From: Saccharofermentans sp.
GTDB taxonomy: Bacteria; Bacillota; Clostridia; Saccharofermentanales; Saccharofermentanaceae
Reading direction: 5' to 3'
DNA: 64,000 bases
NCBI GenBank assembly: GCA_016288885.1
Contig: JAEFAV010000003.1
Span: forward strand, 62,001 to 126,000
Under the pieces are notes generated by a model, which had not been told where the DNA came from, did no database searches, and saw only the letters and a program-made list of their open reading frames with translations. Each line of letters begins with the position of its first letter. The first letter of the stretch is position 1. This document shows positions 8,480-17,659 of this stretch, one piece after another. A program made the translations under genes and the position numbers.

Positions 8480-8491
8480 TTGCACGTGCAA
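8480..8491. promoter_or_regulatory. Palindrome in divergent intergenic region
   Basis: TTGCACGTGCAA is a perfect 12-bp palindrome between the divergent acyltransferase-fusion and GNAT genes. It may be an operator for either; no regulator can be assigned. Confidence 0.35.
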
Positions 8492-8586
8492 ATTTACCTG
8501 AATACTAATAATAGCATATTATTTTAACAACAATCAGGTATTATAAAAGGTGTTAATGAATTATGGAAGGGCTTAAATGGGGATAA

Positions 8587-9009
8587 ATGATCAGATTTAC
8601 GGATTACATTACATCAGAAGAATACATGGAATTGAGACGCCGGGTCGGCTGGTGTGAATTCCCGCTCGAAGAAGCTCAGGCTGGCATTGATAATTCTTAT
8701 ATGATCAAATGCGCCAGAGATGAAGAGAAGGCAATAGGCGTAGTGAGACTTCTCTGGGATGGCGGTTATATCGCATTCTTATCTGACGTCATAGTCGATC
8801 CTGATTATCAGGGACAGGGGATCGGAAAGAAGCTTGTCGAGAGCGTGATCCAAAGAGTAAAGGCTGACATGAAGCCCGGATATAAAGTAAAGATGTGCCT
8901 TATGGCAGCTAAAGGAAAAGAACCTTTTTATGAAAAGTTCGGCTTTAGTGAACGTCCTAATGAGAATCTCGGTGCCGGAATGGACCAGTGGTTCTTATTG
9001 GAGAACTGA
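8587..9009 (+). CDS. GNAT-family N-acetyltransferase
   Basis: A 140-residue GNAT enzyme that uses acetyl-CoA. The CoA-binding motif A is clear (VIVDPDYQGQGIGKKLVESVIQR), and the C-terminus has the usual AKGKEPFYEKFGF strand. Substrate unknown. GGGGA precedes the start. The phosphodiesterase gene begins 22 bases after the stop, suggesting cotranscription. Confidence 0.88.
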   Translation: MIRFTDYITSEEYMELRRRVGWCEFPLEEAQAGIDNSYMIKCARDEEKAIGVVRLLWDGGYIAFLSDVIVDPDYQGQGIGKKLVESVIQRVKADMKPGYKVKMCLMAAKGKEPFYEKFGFSERPNENLGAGMDQWFLLEN

Positions 9010-9031
9010 AAGATATGGCGGGATACGATAT

Positions 9032-10171
9032 ATGATCAACTGCAAGCCTGATTACGACAATTGCCTGGTAAATCTGAGCAATTCGATACTTAAGCATTTC
9101 GGAGCCCCAACAAGCGCTCCGACTCTTAAGATGGCTGACAGGATTCTCGAAGAGGAACATAAGAATGTTGTCCTGCTCCTCATGGATGCCATGGGAATTT
9201 CCATTCTGGAAAAGCACCTTGAGCCTGATGGGTTCCTGCGCTCACATCTGGCGGGAAATTACAGCTCTGTTTTCCCTCCTACGACGGTTGCCGCGACGAC
9301 ATCCGTACTGTCAGGTCTTTATCCGAACGAACACGGCTGGCTCGGATGGGATATGTATTATCCGGATCTTGGTAAGAATGTCACGGTATTTATGAATACC
9401 GATCAGCTGGAAGAAACCGAGGACAGTACTCCGGAGAATCCTAAGTTAAAGGAACTTAAGCCTGCGGCAGATTTCAATGCAGCTTTCAGATACTGTCCGT
9501 ATAAGAACATTATCCAGAGGATAAATGAGGCAGGCGGAAAAGCATATGCTTCGATGCCGTATCTTGAGCCGTTTCCTAAGGATCTGGATGCTATCTTAGA
9601 CCGCATTAATGAGCTCTGCAGAACGCCTGAGAAGAAGTTTATCTATGCATACTGGAATGAACCGGACAGTACTATGCACCAGTTCGGACCTGACAGTAAT
9701 GAAGCTCATGAACTCATGCTCTCACTTGAGAAGAGACTTGAAGAGTTTGCCTCCGGGCTTTCAGATACACTGCTTCTCATCACGGCTGATCATAGCCAGG
9801 TCTGGAGCAGGAATCATTGTCTGATGGATCATCCTGAGATATTGAAGTGTCTTGTACGCCTGCCATCCATCGAACCCCGCGCACTGAACTTATTCGTGAA
9901 GGAAGAATACCTGGAAGAGTTCCCGAAGATTTTTAAAAAGACATTCAAAGATAAGTTTTTGCTCCTTACAAAAGAAGAGATCATTGAGCAGGAGCTTTTC
10001 GGAATCGGAAAAGAACACAAAATATTCCGTGATTCGCTCGGTGATTATATTGCCATAGCGGTCTCTGATGAATCTATCTTTATCACACACAAAGAAGCAG
10101 AAATGATGCCCGGCGGCCATGCCGGCCTTACAAAAGAAGAAATGGAAATACCGCTGATAGCAGTTTTCTAA
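9032..10171 (+). CDS. Alkaline-phosphatase-superfamily phosphodiesterase
   Basis: About 379 residues, resembling type I phosphodiesterases/nucleotide pyrophosphatases. Metal-site motifs appear in order: LLLMDAMG (Asp52), the nucleophile region FPPTTVAATTSVLSG with Thr84/85 as candidates, YWNEPDSTMHQFG, ITADHSQV, and GGHAGLTKEEM near the end. I placed the start at MINCKPDY because the upstream part of the ORF overlaps the GNAT gene and lacks homology. No signal peptide is seen, so it is probably cytosolic. It likely hydrolyses a phosphodiester or nucleotide; the natural substrate is unknown. Confidence 0.8.
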   Translation: MINCKPDYDNCLVNLSNSILKHFGAPTSAPTLKMADRILEEEHKNVVLLLMDAMGISILEKHLEPDGFLRSHLAGNYSSVFPPTTVAATTSVLSGLYPNEHGWLGWDMYYPDLGKNVTVFMNTDQLEETEDSTPENPKLKELKPAADFNAAFRYCPYKNIIQRINEAGGKAYASMPYLEPFPKDLDAILDRINELCRTPEKKFIYAYWNEPDSTMHQFGPDSNEAHELMLSLEKRLEEFASGLSDTLLLITADHSQVWSRNHCLMDHPEILKCLVRLPSIEPRALNLFVKEEYLEEFPKIFKKTFKDKFLLLTKEEIIEQELFGIGKEHKIFRDSLGDYIAIAVSDESIFITHKEAEMMPGGHAGLTKEEMEIPLIAVF

Positions 10172-10216
10172 GTGCTGTTACTGATCAACCGAAAATAAAT
10201 GTGAAAGAAGCAAAAT

Positions 10217-10732
10217 ATGATCATTGAGACTGAAAGACTTTTCCTGCGCGAAATGACAATGGACGACTATGATTCTCTTTATGCCGTTCTGGCAGACCGG
10301 GAGATCATGCAGCACTATCCCTATACTTTTGATGAAGAAAGAGTCAGGGCGTGGATCGAGCGTAACATGAACCGTTATAAGGAAAACGGTTTCGGATTAT
10401 GGGCTGTATGCCTGAAGGAAACGGGCGAGATGATCGGTGACTGCGGTCTTACATTACAGTGTATAGAAGGAGAGATGCTGCCTGAGATCGGTTACCACAT
10501 CCGCAGGGACTGCCAGCATAAAGGTTATGCAAAAGAAGCTGCCGGAGCAGTAAGGGACTGGGCATTTAAGAACACGGATTATCCGGCGTTGTATTCATAC
10601 TGCAAATATACGAATGAAGCATCATTCAAAACGGCAGAATCCATTGGCATGCATTTCGAGAAAGAATATCCTGACGAGGCAAATGAGATCACGCATGTAT
10701 CTGTAATCTACAGGGAAGGGTATAGCCTATGA
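10217..10732 (+). CDS. GNAT acetyltransferase, RimJ/RimL-like
   Basis: A 171-residue acetyltransferase of the RimJ/RimL type: ETERLFLREMTMDDYDSLYAV at the start and GYHIRRDCQHKGYAKEAAGAVRDWAF as the CoA motif. Such enzymes acetylate protein N-termini or small molecules. The stop overlaps the start of the ABC ATPase by four bases (ATGA), so the three genes to 13130 are likely one operon, although a functional link is not obvious. Confidence 0.87.
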   Translation: MIIETERLFLREMTMDDYDSLYAVLADREIMQHYPYTFDEERVRAWIERNMNRYKENGFGLWAVCLKETGEMIGDCGLTLQCIEGEMLPEIGYHIRRDCQHKGYAKEAAGAVRDWAFKNTDYPALYSYCKYTNEASFKTAESIGMHFEKEYPDEANEITHVSVIYREGYSL

Positions 10733-11463
10733 TAGAAGCCAGATCTCTGACAATGATATATGGAAACGGCAACAAGGCAACCGATGACATATCTTTTACC
10801 ATCAAAGCCGGTGAGATCGTAGGCTTTGCGGGACCGAACGGAGCAGGTAAGACCACCGTCATCAAGATGCTTACGGGTATCTTAAAGCCGACGTCGGGAA
10901 CCGCTGTAATAAACGGGTTTGACATCAATAAGGATCCGATCAAGGCCAAGATGTCTTTTGCATACATAGCTGATAATCCTGATATCCTGATACAGCTTAC
11001 CGGTCTTGAATATCTGAATTTCATTGCCGACATGTATGAAGTTCCTGAAGATACCAGAAAATCAAAGATCGGTTCCCTTTCTGAAAGATTCGGAATGACT
11101 GATGTACTGAATACCCAAATGCGTGAATACTCACACGGAATGAGACAGAAGCTCATGGTGATCTCTGCACTTATTCATGATCCGCCGGCATGGATATTGG
11201 ATGAACCGATGACCGGTCTCGACCCTTCTGCGGCATTTGAATTAAAGCAGATGATGAGAGAACATGCCAAGGCCGGAAATGCCGTTCTGTTCTCAACTCA
11301 TGTTCTGGAAGTTGCGGAACAGTTATGCGACAGGATCCTGATAATCAATAAAGGAAAGATTATACGCGAAGGCACTCTGGATTATTTAAAACTCGATAAT
11401 CCGGGCATGACCTTGGAAGAGGTATTCGTTAAGCTGACGGGCAGGCCGGAGACCGGATCATGA
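10729..11463 (+). CDS. ABC transporter ATP-binding protein
   Basis: A 244-residue ATPase with Walker A GPNGAGKTT, signature YSHGMRQKL, Walker B AWILDEPMTGLDP and the H-loop FSTHVLE. It resembles exporter ATPases of the CcmA/Ybh type. Both ends overlap neighbours by four bases, indicating translational coupling with the GNAT gene upstream and the permease downstream. The exported substrate is unknown. Confidence 0.92.
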   Translation: MIEARSLTMIYGNGNKATDDISFTIKAGEIVGFAGPNGAGKTTVIKMLTGILKPTSGTAVINGFDINKDPIKAKMSFAYIADNPDILIQLTGLEYLNFIADMYEVPEDTRKSKIGSLSERFGMTDVLNTQMREYSHGMRQKLMVISALIHDPPAWILDEPMTGLDPSAAFELKQMMREHAKAGNAVLFSTHVLEVAEQLCDRILIINKGKIIREGTLDYLKLDNPGMTLEEVFVKLTGRPETGS

Positions 11464-13130
11464 ACAAGACTTGGGGCTTATATAAAGCTTTTAGTTCGAA
11501 TCTTGAGATGCCCAAACCGAATGGAGAGAATAAGCAGAAGATCTATAACCGGTTTGGTCTCATAGCTTTCATCGGGATAATGGTTCCGGTGACTGTCTTA
11601 GTCGGTTACATAACATATGTCATTACTAACCTTTTGTATGTGTTTGACGGAAATTCATTCGGGCTTTTGTCAGAACTCGACCTGATTTCGGCTTTTGCGA
11701 TGATATTCGGAATGCCTTTGATGTTCAGCGTCCTGTTCTTCTCATCGGACCTTCAGTTCCTGACTGCTTTGCCCGTATCATCCACGTCGCTCTATGCCGC
11801 AAGATTCTGGCACACCTTCAAAGCCGAGAACGTCATGACATCCAATGTGTTATTTGCGATCTATATCGGGTATTTCATCGCTGTCGCGAAGAATACAAGC
11901 ATTGCAAATGCACTTAATCCGGTAGCTCTGCTGGCTTCCATAACGGGATTTTTCGGTTCGCTCCTTGTGCCTCTTATATATTGTTCGATATTGGCTTTAT
12001 TGCTGATGCTCGTCTTAAGACGGTTCAACCGGACTGACATCATCTATCATTCGTCCCTGATACTTTTTGCGGCTTTTACCCTGATGTTCCTCCTGTCTTT
12101 CAGAAGCTACGGCGGGATTAGCATGTCGAATTTTCTTGATTCGCTTGTCTTAAGCAATAACTCTTTCGTATTGATATGCAATGTCTTATTCCCGACAAAC
12201 TATCTGACGACTCTGTCTATAAGAAACCATTCTTTTATTCCACTCATCGGATCAGTGGCCTTAATTGCCGCCCTTTATCTGCTCTCTGTCCTGATCGCTC
12301 ATCTGACATACCGTAAAGGATTGTTTGCGGCTTTTGCGGTCAACAATAAAAGATCTTCTGCAAGATCATCTTCAGCGTATGGAAGACGTAAAGTCTTTAC
12401 TTCACTTGTGATAAAAGAGATCAAGGTCCTCTTAAGAACGATGACATACCGCATGAACTGCATCTATGCGAATTTTCTGTGGCCTGTTGCGGCAGTTATT
12501 TTCATCATCGAAGCTCCGAGGATAGAAATGTTCAAGATGTTTTCAGATAACATTCGGGCGGGAGATCCTTTAAGTCATATCATTTTGTTTTCTGTATTAA
12601 TCGCGGCATCTTTCATCGCTTCCGGTCTGAATTCCATAGCGTCCACTTCTTTTACCCGGGAGGGCATCCACATTGACATGCTAAAGTATCTTCCGGCAGA
12701 TCTCGGCGTGCAGATCAAGGCGAAAGTGTTCACGGCAATTATCATTACTTTTATACCTGAAGTTATTGCTATTGTTCTGGTAACCGTTTATTTGGGAGTG
12801 ATCGTTCTGCTTCCGCTTTACGTTCTTATATCTTTTTCGTGCATCCTTATTGCGACGATCGTAGGCACGGTAATGGATTCGATATCTCCTTACACTGTAT
12901 GGTCTGATGAGTTAAGTGCTCTGCGCGGAAATCTGAACTGTTTCTTTAACCTTGCGGCTGAGATGGTTGCCGCACTTCTTATCGGCGGGATCTCTTACGG
13001 CCTTTATATGCTGTCAGGAAGCTCTGTAATTACCGTATCGGCGGTTTCCGTGCTCCTGATCATTTCAGCGGCGGCCTGTGTCATTATTGCAATGCCTTAT
13101 GCAAAGAAAAATATCGAATCGCTTAAGTGA
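11460..13130 (+). CDS. ABC exporter permease
   Basis: A 556-residue membrane protein with roughly 12 hydrophobic segments in two halves, separated by a basic, serine-rich linker (NNKRSSARSSSAYGRRKVF around residues 295-315). It overlaps the ATPase gene by four bases and is its obvious partner. The size and layout fit large two-component ABC exporter permeases; substrate not predictable. Confidence 0.85.
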   Translation: MNKTWGLYKAFSSNLEMPKPNGENKQKIYNRFGLIAFIGIMVPVTVLVGYITYVITNLLYVFDGNSFGLLSELDLISAFAMIFGMPLMFSVLFFSSDLQFLTALPVSSTSLYAARFWHTFKAENVMTSNVLFAIYIGYFIAVAKNTSIANALNPVALLASITGFFGSLLVPLIYCSILALLLMLVLRRFNRTDIIYHSSLILFAAFTLMFLLSFRSYGGISMSNFLDSLVLSNNSFVLICNVLFPTNYLTTLSIRNHSFIPLIGSVALIAALYLLSVLIAHLTYRKGLFAAFAVNNKRSSARSSSAYGRRKVFTSLVIKEIKVLLRTMTYRMNCIYANFLWPVAAVIFIIEAPRIEMFKMFSDNIRAGDPLSHIILFSVLIAASFIASGLNSIASTSFTREGIHIDMLKYLPADLGVQIKAKVFTAIIITFIPEVIAIVLVTVYLGVIVLLPLYVLISFSCILIATIVGTVMDSISPYTVWSDELSALRGNLNCFFNLAAEMVAALLIGGISYGLYMLSGSSVITVSAVSVLLIISAAACVIIAMPYAKKNIESLK

Positions 13131-13226
13131 CCGTTCGGAGTTAAAGCTCATTATCTTATGTGTTAGAATATTAAAGATTATTTGAGAAATGGCGCTTTGT
13201 TATAGCTGTTTAAGAAAGGATTACTC

Positions 13227-15251
13227 ATGGCTTATACTGCTTTTGCTAAGATGAGGAAAAAGAACTTCGAAGACTACGGTGTGGACATAGGTCCTATGGA
13301 ACCGAAATTATTCAAGTCAAAAAATAAGAACAGTTTAAAAAGCGCAGCGCTCCGCTTCATTCATAACAGCTGTGAAGGTCTGAAGTTTGATCCTGTAAAG
13401 GAAGCCAAAGAAGAGCGTGATCACGGGTATATCGGCACGAGCCTTAAGCCTAACCAGATCCCATACAACATGCAGATGGATGTTAACAGGCTGTGCCTTG
13501 AAAAATGCCTCGGGGACTTTATCGATTCCGGTTCTGCCGAGGATGCATATCTTGTTTATTACTGCTACCTGGAGATATTCTTCGGTCATTACGGCAAGTC
13601 GAAGAAGATGATCGAGCTGCTCTCGGAATATGAATCAAACGGCAGTTCGCTACTTATGAAGCACAGGGACCATTACTCGCATTCGGTCTATGTTTTCGCT
13701 TTGGGACTTGCCGTGTATGAGACAAACGAGTATTACAGGGCATCTTTCAGAAAGTACTATGAGGGCAGGGATGGAAAGGAATATTCTTCTTCAGAACTGG
13801 CCAATATCTTTCTTGAGTATTGGGGAATGACTTCGCTCTTCCACGACATAGGTTATCCCTTCGAGATCCCTTTCGAGCAGGTAATGTCATATTTTGAGGT
13901 CAATAAGCAGGAGCGCGGCAGGAACACTCCTTATATCGCATATTATGCAATGGATACTCTGACAGGCCTCAAAAAGGCTGAGACAAAGCATTTTAAGGAT
14001 CTGTATAACAAGGAATTCCATTCCGTCAACGAGCTTCTTGCTCATGATATTTATGACAAACTGGGTGCCTCGTACGGCTTCACCGAGAAGTACATCTGCA
14101 AAGTGATCGAATCCAAGCCTCTGAATCCTGACAAATACGGTTACTTCATGGACCATGCCGTGTTCAGTGCCATAAGGCTATATGGGGAGCTCATAAGTTC
14201 TCTCGGCGTGAAAAAGATAACTAAGATGCATGTGGATGCGCTGACGGCAATAATCCTTCATAACAGCATGTATAAGTTTAAGATCGCTTTCTACAAAGAT
14301 CCGGTTAAGAAAAAGGAACCGCTTAATGTGGATCTTCATCCTCTTGCTTATCTTCTGATGCTCTGTGACGAGCTCCAGTGCTGGGACAGGACTGCATACG
14401 GCCGTAATTCAAGAACAGAACTTCATCCTATGAATGTTGACTTCGATTTCTCGGATAATTCCATCTCGGCAGTTTACTATTACGATGAGGCTGAGAAGGA
14501 TAAAATCGACAATTTTGAAGAAAAGTATAAAGCGTGGGAACAGTCGGGAGAAAAAGGAAAAGCACCGAGACTTAAAGCGTACAGCGACATGGCAGAGAAA
14601 GAGCAGCGTTTTACCGCTGATATCGAGCACATCATAAACACTGATATCATTCCTCTATCCGTAAGACCGAGCATGAGACCCGTGGACAGAAAGAGCAAGC
14701 AGATATTCCTTTCGAACAGTAATTTCATGCATTTATATGACTTTGCGGTAGCCCTTCACGGACGCTATAAAGAATCTGATATCTCTGTTACGGTACTCGA
14801 GGAACAGTTTGAAGAGCTCTCGCTCGAATACCAGTTATCCACGATCAACCGCGCGAAAAACTTCAGCCGATATCTTGATGCCATTCACTGCTTCTATACG
14901 GACAGACCTGTTGATTATGAAATGGTCGAGGGTTTCACAAAAAAACAGGCAGCTGTAATAGCTCCGTTAGAGCATGAGAGATGGGTGCGCGAACACATGG
15001 CCATGGGATGGACAAAGGGAACCCTCTATGAAGATCTTAACATGCCTGATAAAAAGCGCGATTTGAGGGAACAGATGCGGTGTCACAAACTTGCGATGGA
15101 AGGCAAGGTGACAAGTCAGGATATCTATGAACACTATCTCAGTCTTAGCGTGGAAGATCAGGACAAGGACTGGAAACCGTTTAATACAATGTTAAGACTC
15201 CTGAAGAAATTCGACGGATTGCGTATATACATTTATAAGTTCAACAGTTGA
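13227..15251 (+). CDS. HD-domain phosphohydrolase with C-terminal RyR domain
   Basis: A 674-residue cytosolic protein. The central HD-type metal site is visible: KHRDHYSHS (His149/His152), SLFHDIGYPF (His206-Asp207), MDHAVFSA (Asp309-His310), AIILHNS (His345) and LLMLCDELQ (Asp381). Residues about 578-674 look like a prokaryotic RyR (ryanodine receptor) domain: LEHERWVREHMAMGWTKG, then DKDWKPFNTMLRLLKKFDGLRIY. HD enzymes often cleave nucleotides or cyclic nucleotides, and RyR domains are thought to sense ligands in prokaryotic conflict systems. AAAGGA sets the start. The TIR gene begins 27 bases later, so the two form an operon. A joint role in NAD- or nucleotide-based signalling or defence is inferred. 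Confidence 0.75.
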   Translation: MAYTAFAKMRKKNFEDYGVDIGPMEPKLFKSKNKNSLKSAALRFIHNSCEGLKFDPVKEAKEERDHGYIGTSLKPNQIPYNMQMDVNRLCLEKCLGDFIDSGSAEDAYLVYYCYLEIFFGHYGKSKKMIELLSEYESNGSSLLMKHRDHYSHSVYVFALGLAVYETNEYYRASFRKYYEGRDGKEYSSSELANIFLEYWGMTSLFHDIGYPFEIPFEQVMSYFEVNKQERGRNTPYIAYYAMDTLTGLKKAETKHFKDLYNKEFHSVNELLAHDIYDKLGASYGFTEKYICKVIESKPLNPDKYGYFMDHAVFSAIRLYGELISSLGVKKITKMHVDALTAIILHNSMYKFKIAFYKDPVKKKEPLNVDLHPLAYLLMLCDELQCWDRTAYGRNSRTELHPMNVDFDFSDNSISAVYYYDEAEKDKIDNFEEKYKAWEQSGEKGKAPRLKAYSDMAEKEQRFTADIEHIINTDIIPLSVRPSMRPVDRKSKQIFLSNSNFMHLYDFAVALHGRYKESDISVTVLEEQFEELSLEYQLSTINRAKNFSRYLDAIHCFYTDRPVDYEMVEGFTKKQAAVIAPLEHERWVREHMAMGWTKGTLYEDLNMPDKKRDLREQMRCHKLAMEGKVTSQDIYEHYLSLSVEDQDKDWKPFNTMLRLLKKFDGLRIYIYKFNS

Positions 15252-15278
15252 TCCATCTGCGATCAGGAGGGCTGTCAT

Positions 15279-17567
15279 ATGGGCTTGAAATTGCAGTATC
15301 TGACCAGAAGTAAAGCTGACCTGAAAAATCTTCAAAAGGTATTTATTTGTGCAGTCGGCAAAGATCTTGACAAGTATTTTGAGACCATAACGGATGACCT
15401 GTTTAAGGCTCAGTCAAATATATCGGTATGGTATCCGGTAAAAGACGAGGAAACGCCTGATAACGAAGAAGCATACCGTTTCCTTCTGGCTGATATGAAC
15501 CTTTTCGTTATACCGGTTACGGAGGCTTTCCTTAATGAGGAATCCAGAGCCAGATCCATGGAAATGCCATTTGCTCAGGGACACGGAATACCGGTCCTTC
15601 CGATCTTGTTCGAGCGTGTTCCTAAATCCAGATTCAGCGAAGTCTGCGGCAAGCTTCACGTGCTTGATAAGAATGATCCCGATCCGACTGCTCTGCCGTA
15701 TGAGGATAAGCTGAAGATGTTCCTGGATACGGTTCTGCTTAAGGACGAGATGATAGAAAAGATCCGTCAGGCATTTGCCGCGTATATCTTCTTAAGTTAC
15801 CGTAAAAAAGATCGTAAATATGCCCAGGAGGTAATGCGTCTCATCCATAAGAGTCCTTTCGCAAGAGATATAGCGATCTGGTACGACGAATACCTTACTC
15901 CTGGTGAGGATTTTAACGAATCGATCCGTCATGCATTTGAGAAGTCTGATCTTTTTGCATTGGTGGTTACGCCCAATCTTCTCGAGCAAGCCAATTATGT
16001 AATGAGAGTTGAATATCCGATGGCAAACGAGACCGGCAAAAAGATCCTTCCGATCATGTCTGTCGAGACAGACGGAGATGAACTGAAACGTTGTTATCCC
16101 GGTATCCCTGAAGCATTATCTTCTGACGAAAAGAATTTGGATTACATTGATCAGCTTATCCGCGAATCGCTTACCATTCATCAGGATGATTCACCTGAGC
16201 ATAAGTACATCATGGGGCTGGCATATCTTTCGGGAATCGATGTGGAAACTGATCATGAGAGAGCATTAAGCCTTATTACTGATGCTGCTGAGTCTGATCT
16301 CGATGAAGCAATGCTCAAACTTGTGTCAATGTATGAGAACGGTCAGGGTGTGAAAAGAAGCTACTACTATGGTGCAGTGTGGCATAAAAAGTATGTAGAA
16401 CTTTTGGAAAAACGTCTTGCTGATGGTGATGGAGATAATGATTCAAGAGCTGAACTTATAAAAGAGATAAATAAGGATATCCTTAAGTGGCATAATATTT
16501 ATAACAATGCTAAAGCATGGTATATGTGCCTTAAGGTTCAAAGACTAAAGATCGATAAACCAACGGTTTCAGAAAATCTGGCTTTGCTTGAGAATAAAAT
16601 TCTCTCATCACAAATCTGTATGGATAATAAAAATGAATCTTCAAACTATATTATCGAACCTTTCACGAGATCTGCAGAAAAATGTATAGATTCGATATGT
16701 AATGAGATGAATAAAAATGGTGAAGAGAATAATGCTTGTGAGTTCAGACTGTTTTATTCAGTTCAGATCGAGCTTCTTCGGGCACAATATAAAAGATTTA
16801 AACATGAGTGGTCTGAGGCAATAAAGCAATATAAAGATATTGTTTTTCGTTTGGAAGAATGTCTTTTGACCGGAGATAAGATCTTTGTAAAAAAATCCAA
16901 ATATAGTCTTGTGATCTGTTACGGGGAACTCGCGGATTGTATTTACCATCAGAACGGCGATTCGTGTGTGAACAGTGATGAGGTCAGGGAATTCGCCAAG
17001 AAAGCCATTGATCTGGCAGAAGAATATGAGGAGGAAGGAATATCATTTACCGAGAAGGAGACAATGATTCCGAAATTCATTCTCATCCACGGTATGATCG
17101 AGGAAGGTGAGCTTGATGAAGCCTCGAAAATGCTCAGTGGTTTTATCTCTTTATGTGAGAAACGTAAGGAAGATGAAGAGTCTGTTGATTCATTGCAGCT
17201 GTTAACACAGGCACATAACTTATACTCAAATATAGAAAACATAAAGGGCAATCTCTCCGAAGAAGCAAAACATCTTAAGGCTGAGGTCGATCTTCTCAGT
17301 AAATTGTCAACGATTATCGGAAATCATAATGTCTGTTCAAGAATGATAGAAGATTATAAACGTCTGATTGACATTGCTCTGGAACTGCGCGGCGACCATA
17401 AGGAATACCTGAAATGTCTATACAGGTTAGGCATCTGGCACTATCGTAACGATAAGGAATACTTTAATTCGCTTGCTGCTATTGCCCGCAGGTGTAATGA
17501 TCCTGATATGTTTCAGACCATAACAAAGCAGCTGATCGAGATCAGTAAGAACAATAATCCTGCTTAA
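15279..17567 (+). CDS. Tandem TIR domain protein with Sel1/TPR C-terminus
   Basis: A 762-residue protein. TIR-like domain 1 spans about 18-150 (KVFICAVGKDLDKYF; SMEMPFAQGHGIPVLPIL). TIR domain 2 spans about 168-300 (AYIFLSYRKKDRKYAQEV; WYDEYLTPGEDFNESIRHAF; RVEYPMANETGKKILPIM). Each has a Glu at the expected NADase position, Glu95 and Glu245. A Sel1-like repeat follows (about 308-370, MYENGQGVKRSYYYGAVWHKKY), then TPR-like helices to the end. TIR domains cleave NAD+ or make cyclic ADP-ribose isomers; helical repeats usually mediate assembly. GGAGG precedes the start. The stretch near 16.4-16.95 kb is visibly richer in A/T than its surroundings. Confidence 0.8.
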   Translation: MGLKLQYLTRSKADLKNLQKVFICAVGKDLDKYFETITDDLFKAQSNISVWYPVKDEETPDNEEAYRFLLADMNLFVIPVTEAFLNEESRARSMEMPFAQGHGIPVLPILFERVPKSRFSEVCGKLHVLDKNDPDPTALPYEDKLKMFLDTVLLKDEMIEKIRQAFAAYIFLSYRKKDRKYAQEVMRLIHKSPFARDIAIWYDEYLTPGEDFNESIRHAFEKSDLFALVVTPNLLEQANYVMRVEYPMANETGKKILPIMSVETDGDELKRCYPGIPEALSSDEKNLDYIDQLIRESLTIHQDDSPEHKYIMGLAYLSGIDVETDHERALSLITDAAESDLDEAMLKLVSMYENGQGVKRSYYYGAVWHKKYVELLEKRLADGDGDNDSRAELIKEINKDILKWHNIYNNAKAWYMCLKVQRLKIDKPTVSENLALLENKILSSQICMDNKNESSNYIIEPFTRSAEKCIDSICNEMNKNGEENNACEFRLFYSVQIELLRAQYKRFKHEWSEAIKQYKDIVFRLEECLLTGDKIFVKKSKYSLVICYGELADCIYHQNGDSCVNSDEVREFAKKAIDLAEEYEEEGISFTEKETMIPKFILIHGMIEEGELDEASKMLSGFISLCEKRKEDEESVDSLQLLTQAHNLYSNIENIKGNLSEEAKHLKAEVDLLSKLSTIIGNHNVCSRMIEDYKRLIDIALELRGDHKEYLKCLYRLGIWHYRNDKEYFNSLAAIARRCNDPDMFQTITKQLIEISKNNNPA

Positions 17568-17587
17568 GCTTTTTCGAACCGGTAAAA

Positions 17588-17619
17588 AAGGCTGCCTCAA
17601 ATATATCTGAGACAGCCTT
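17588..17619. terminator. Terminator between convergent genes
   Basis: AAGGCTG-c-CTCA pairs with TGAG-a-CAGCCTT, followed by TTCGTTT. It lies between the TIR gene and the oppositely oriented von Willebrand gene. Confidence 0.75.
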
Positions 17620-17659
17620 TCGTTTAGTTTAGAAGCTTATTATAGTTGCATATTGTTTT

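Noticed and set aside
11460-13130. Bce-type identity for the first ABC exporter
   Set aside because: The permease lacks the large extracellular domain of BceB and no two-component genes adjoin it.
13227-17567. Thoeris or CBASS assignment for the TIR module
   Set aside because: There is no ThsA-type SIR2/SLOG effector and no CD-NTase, so neither name is justified.
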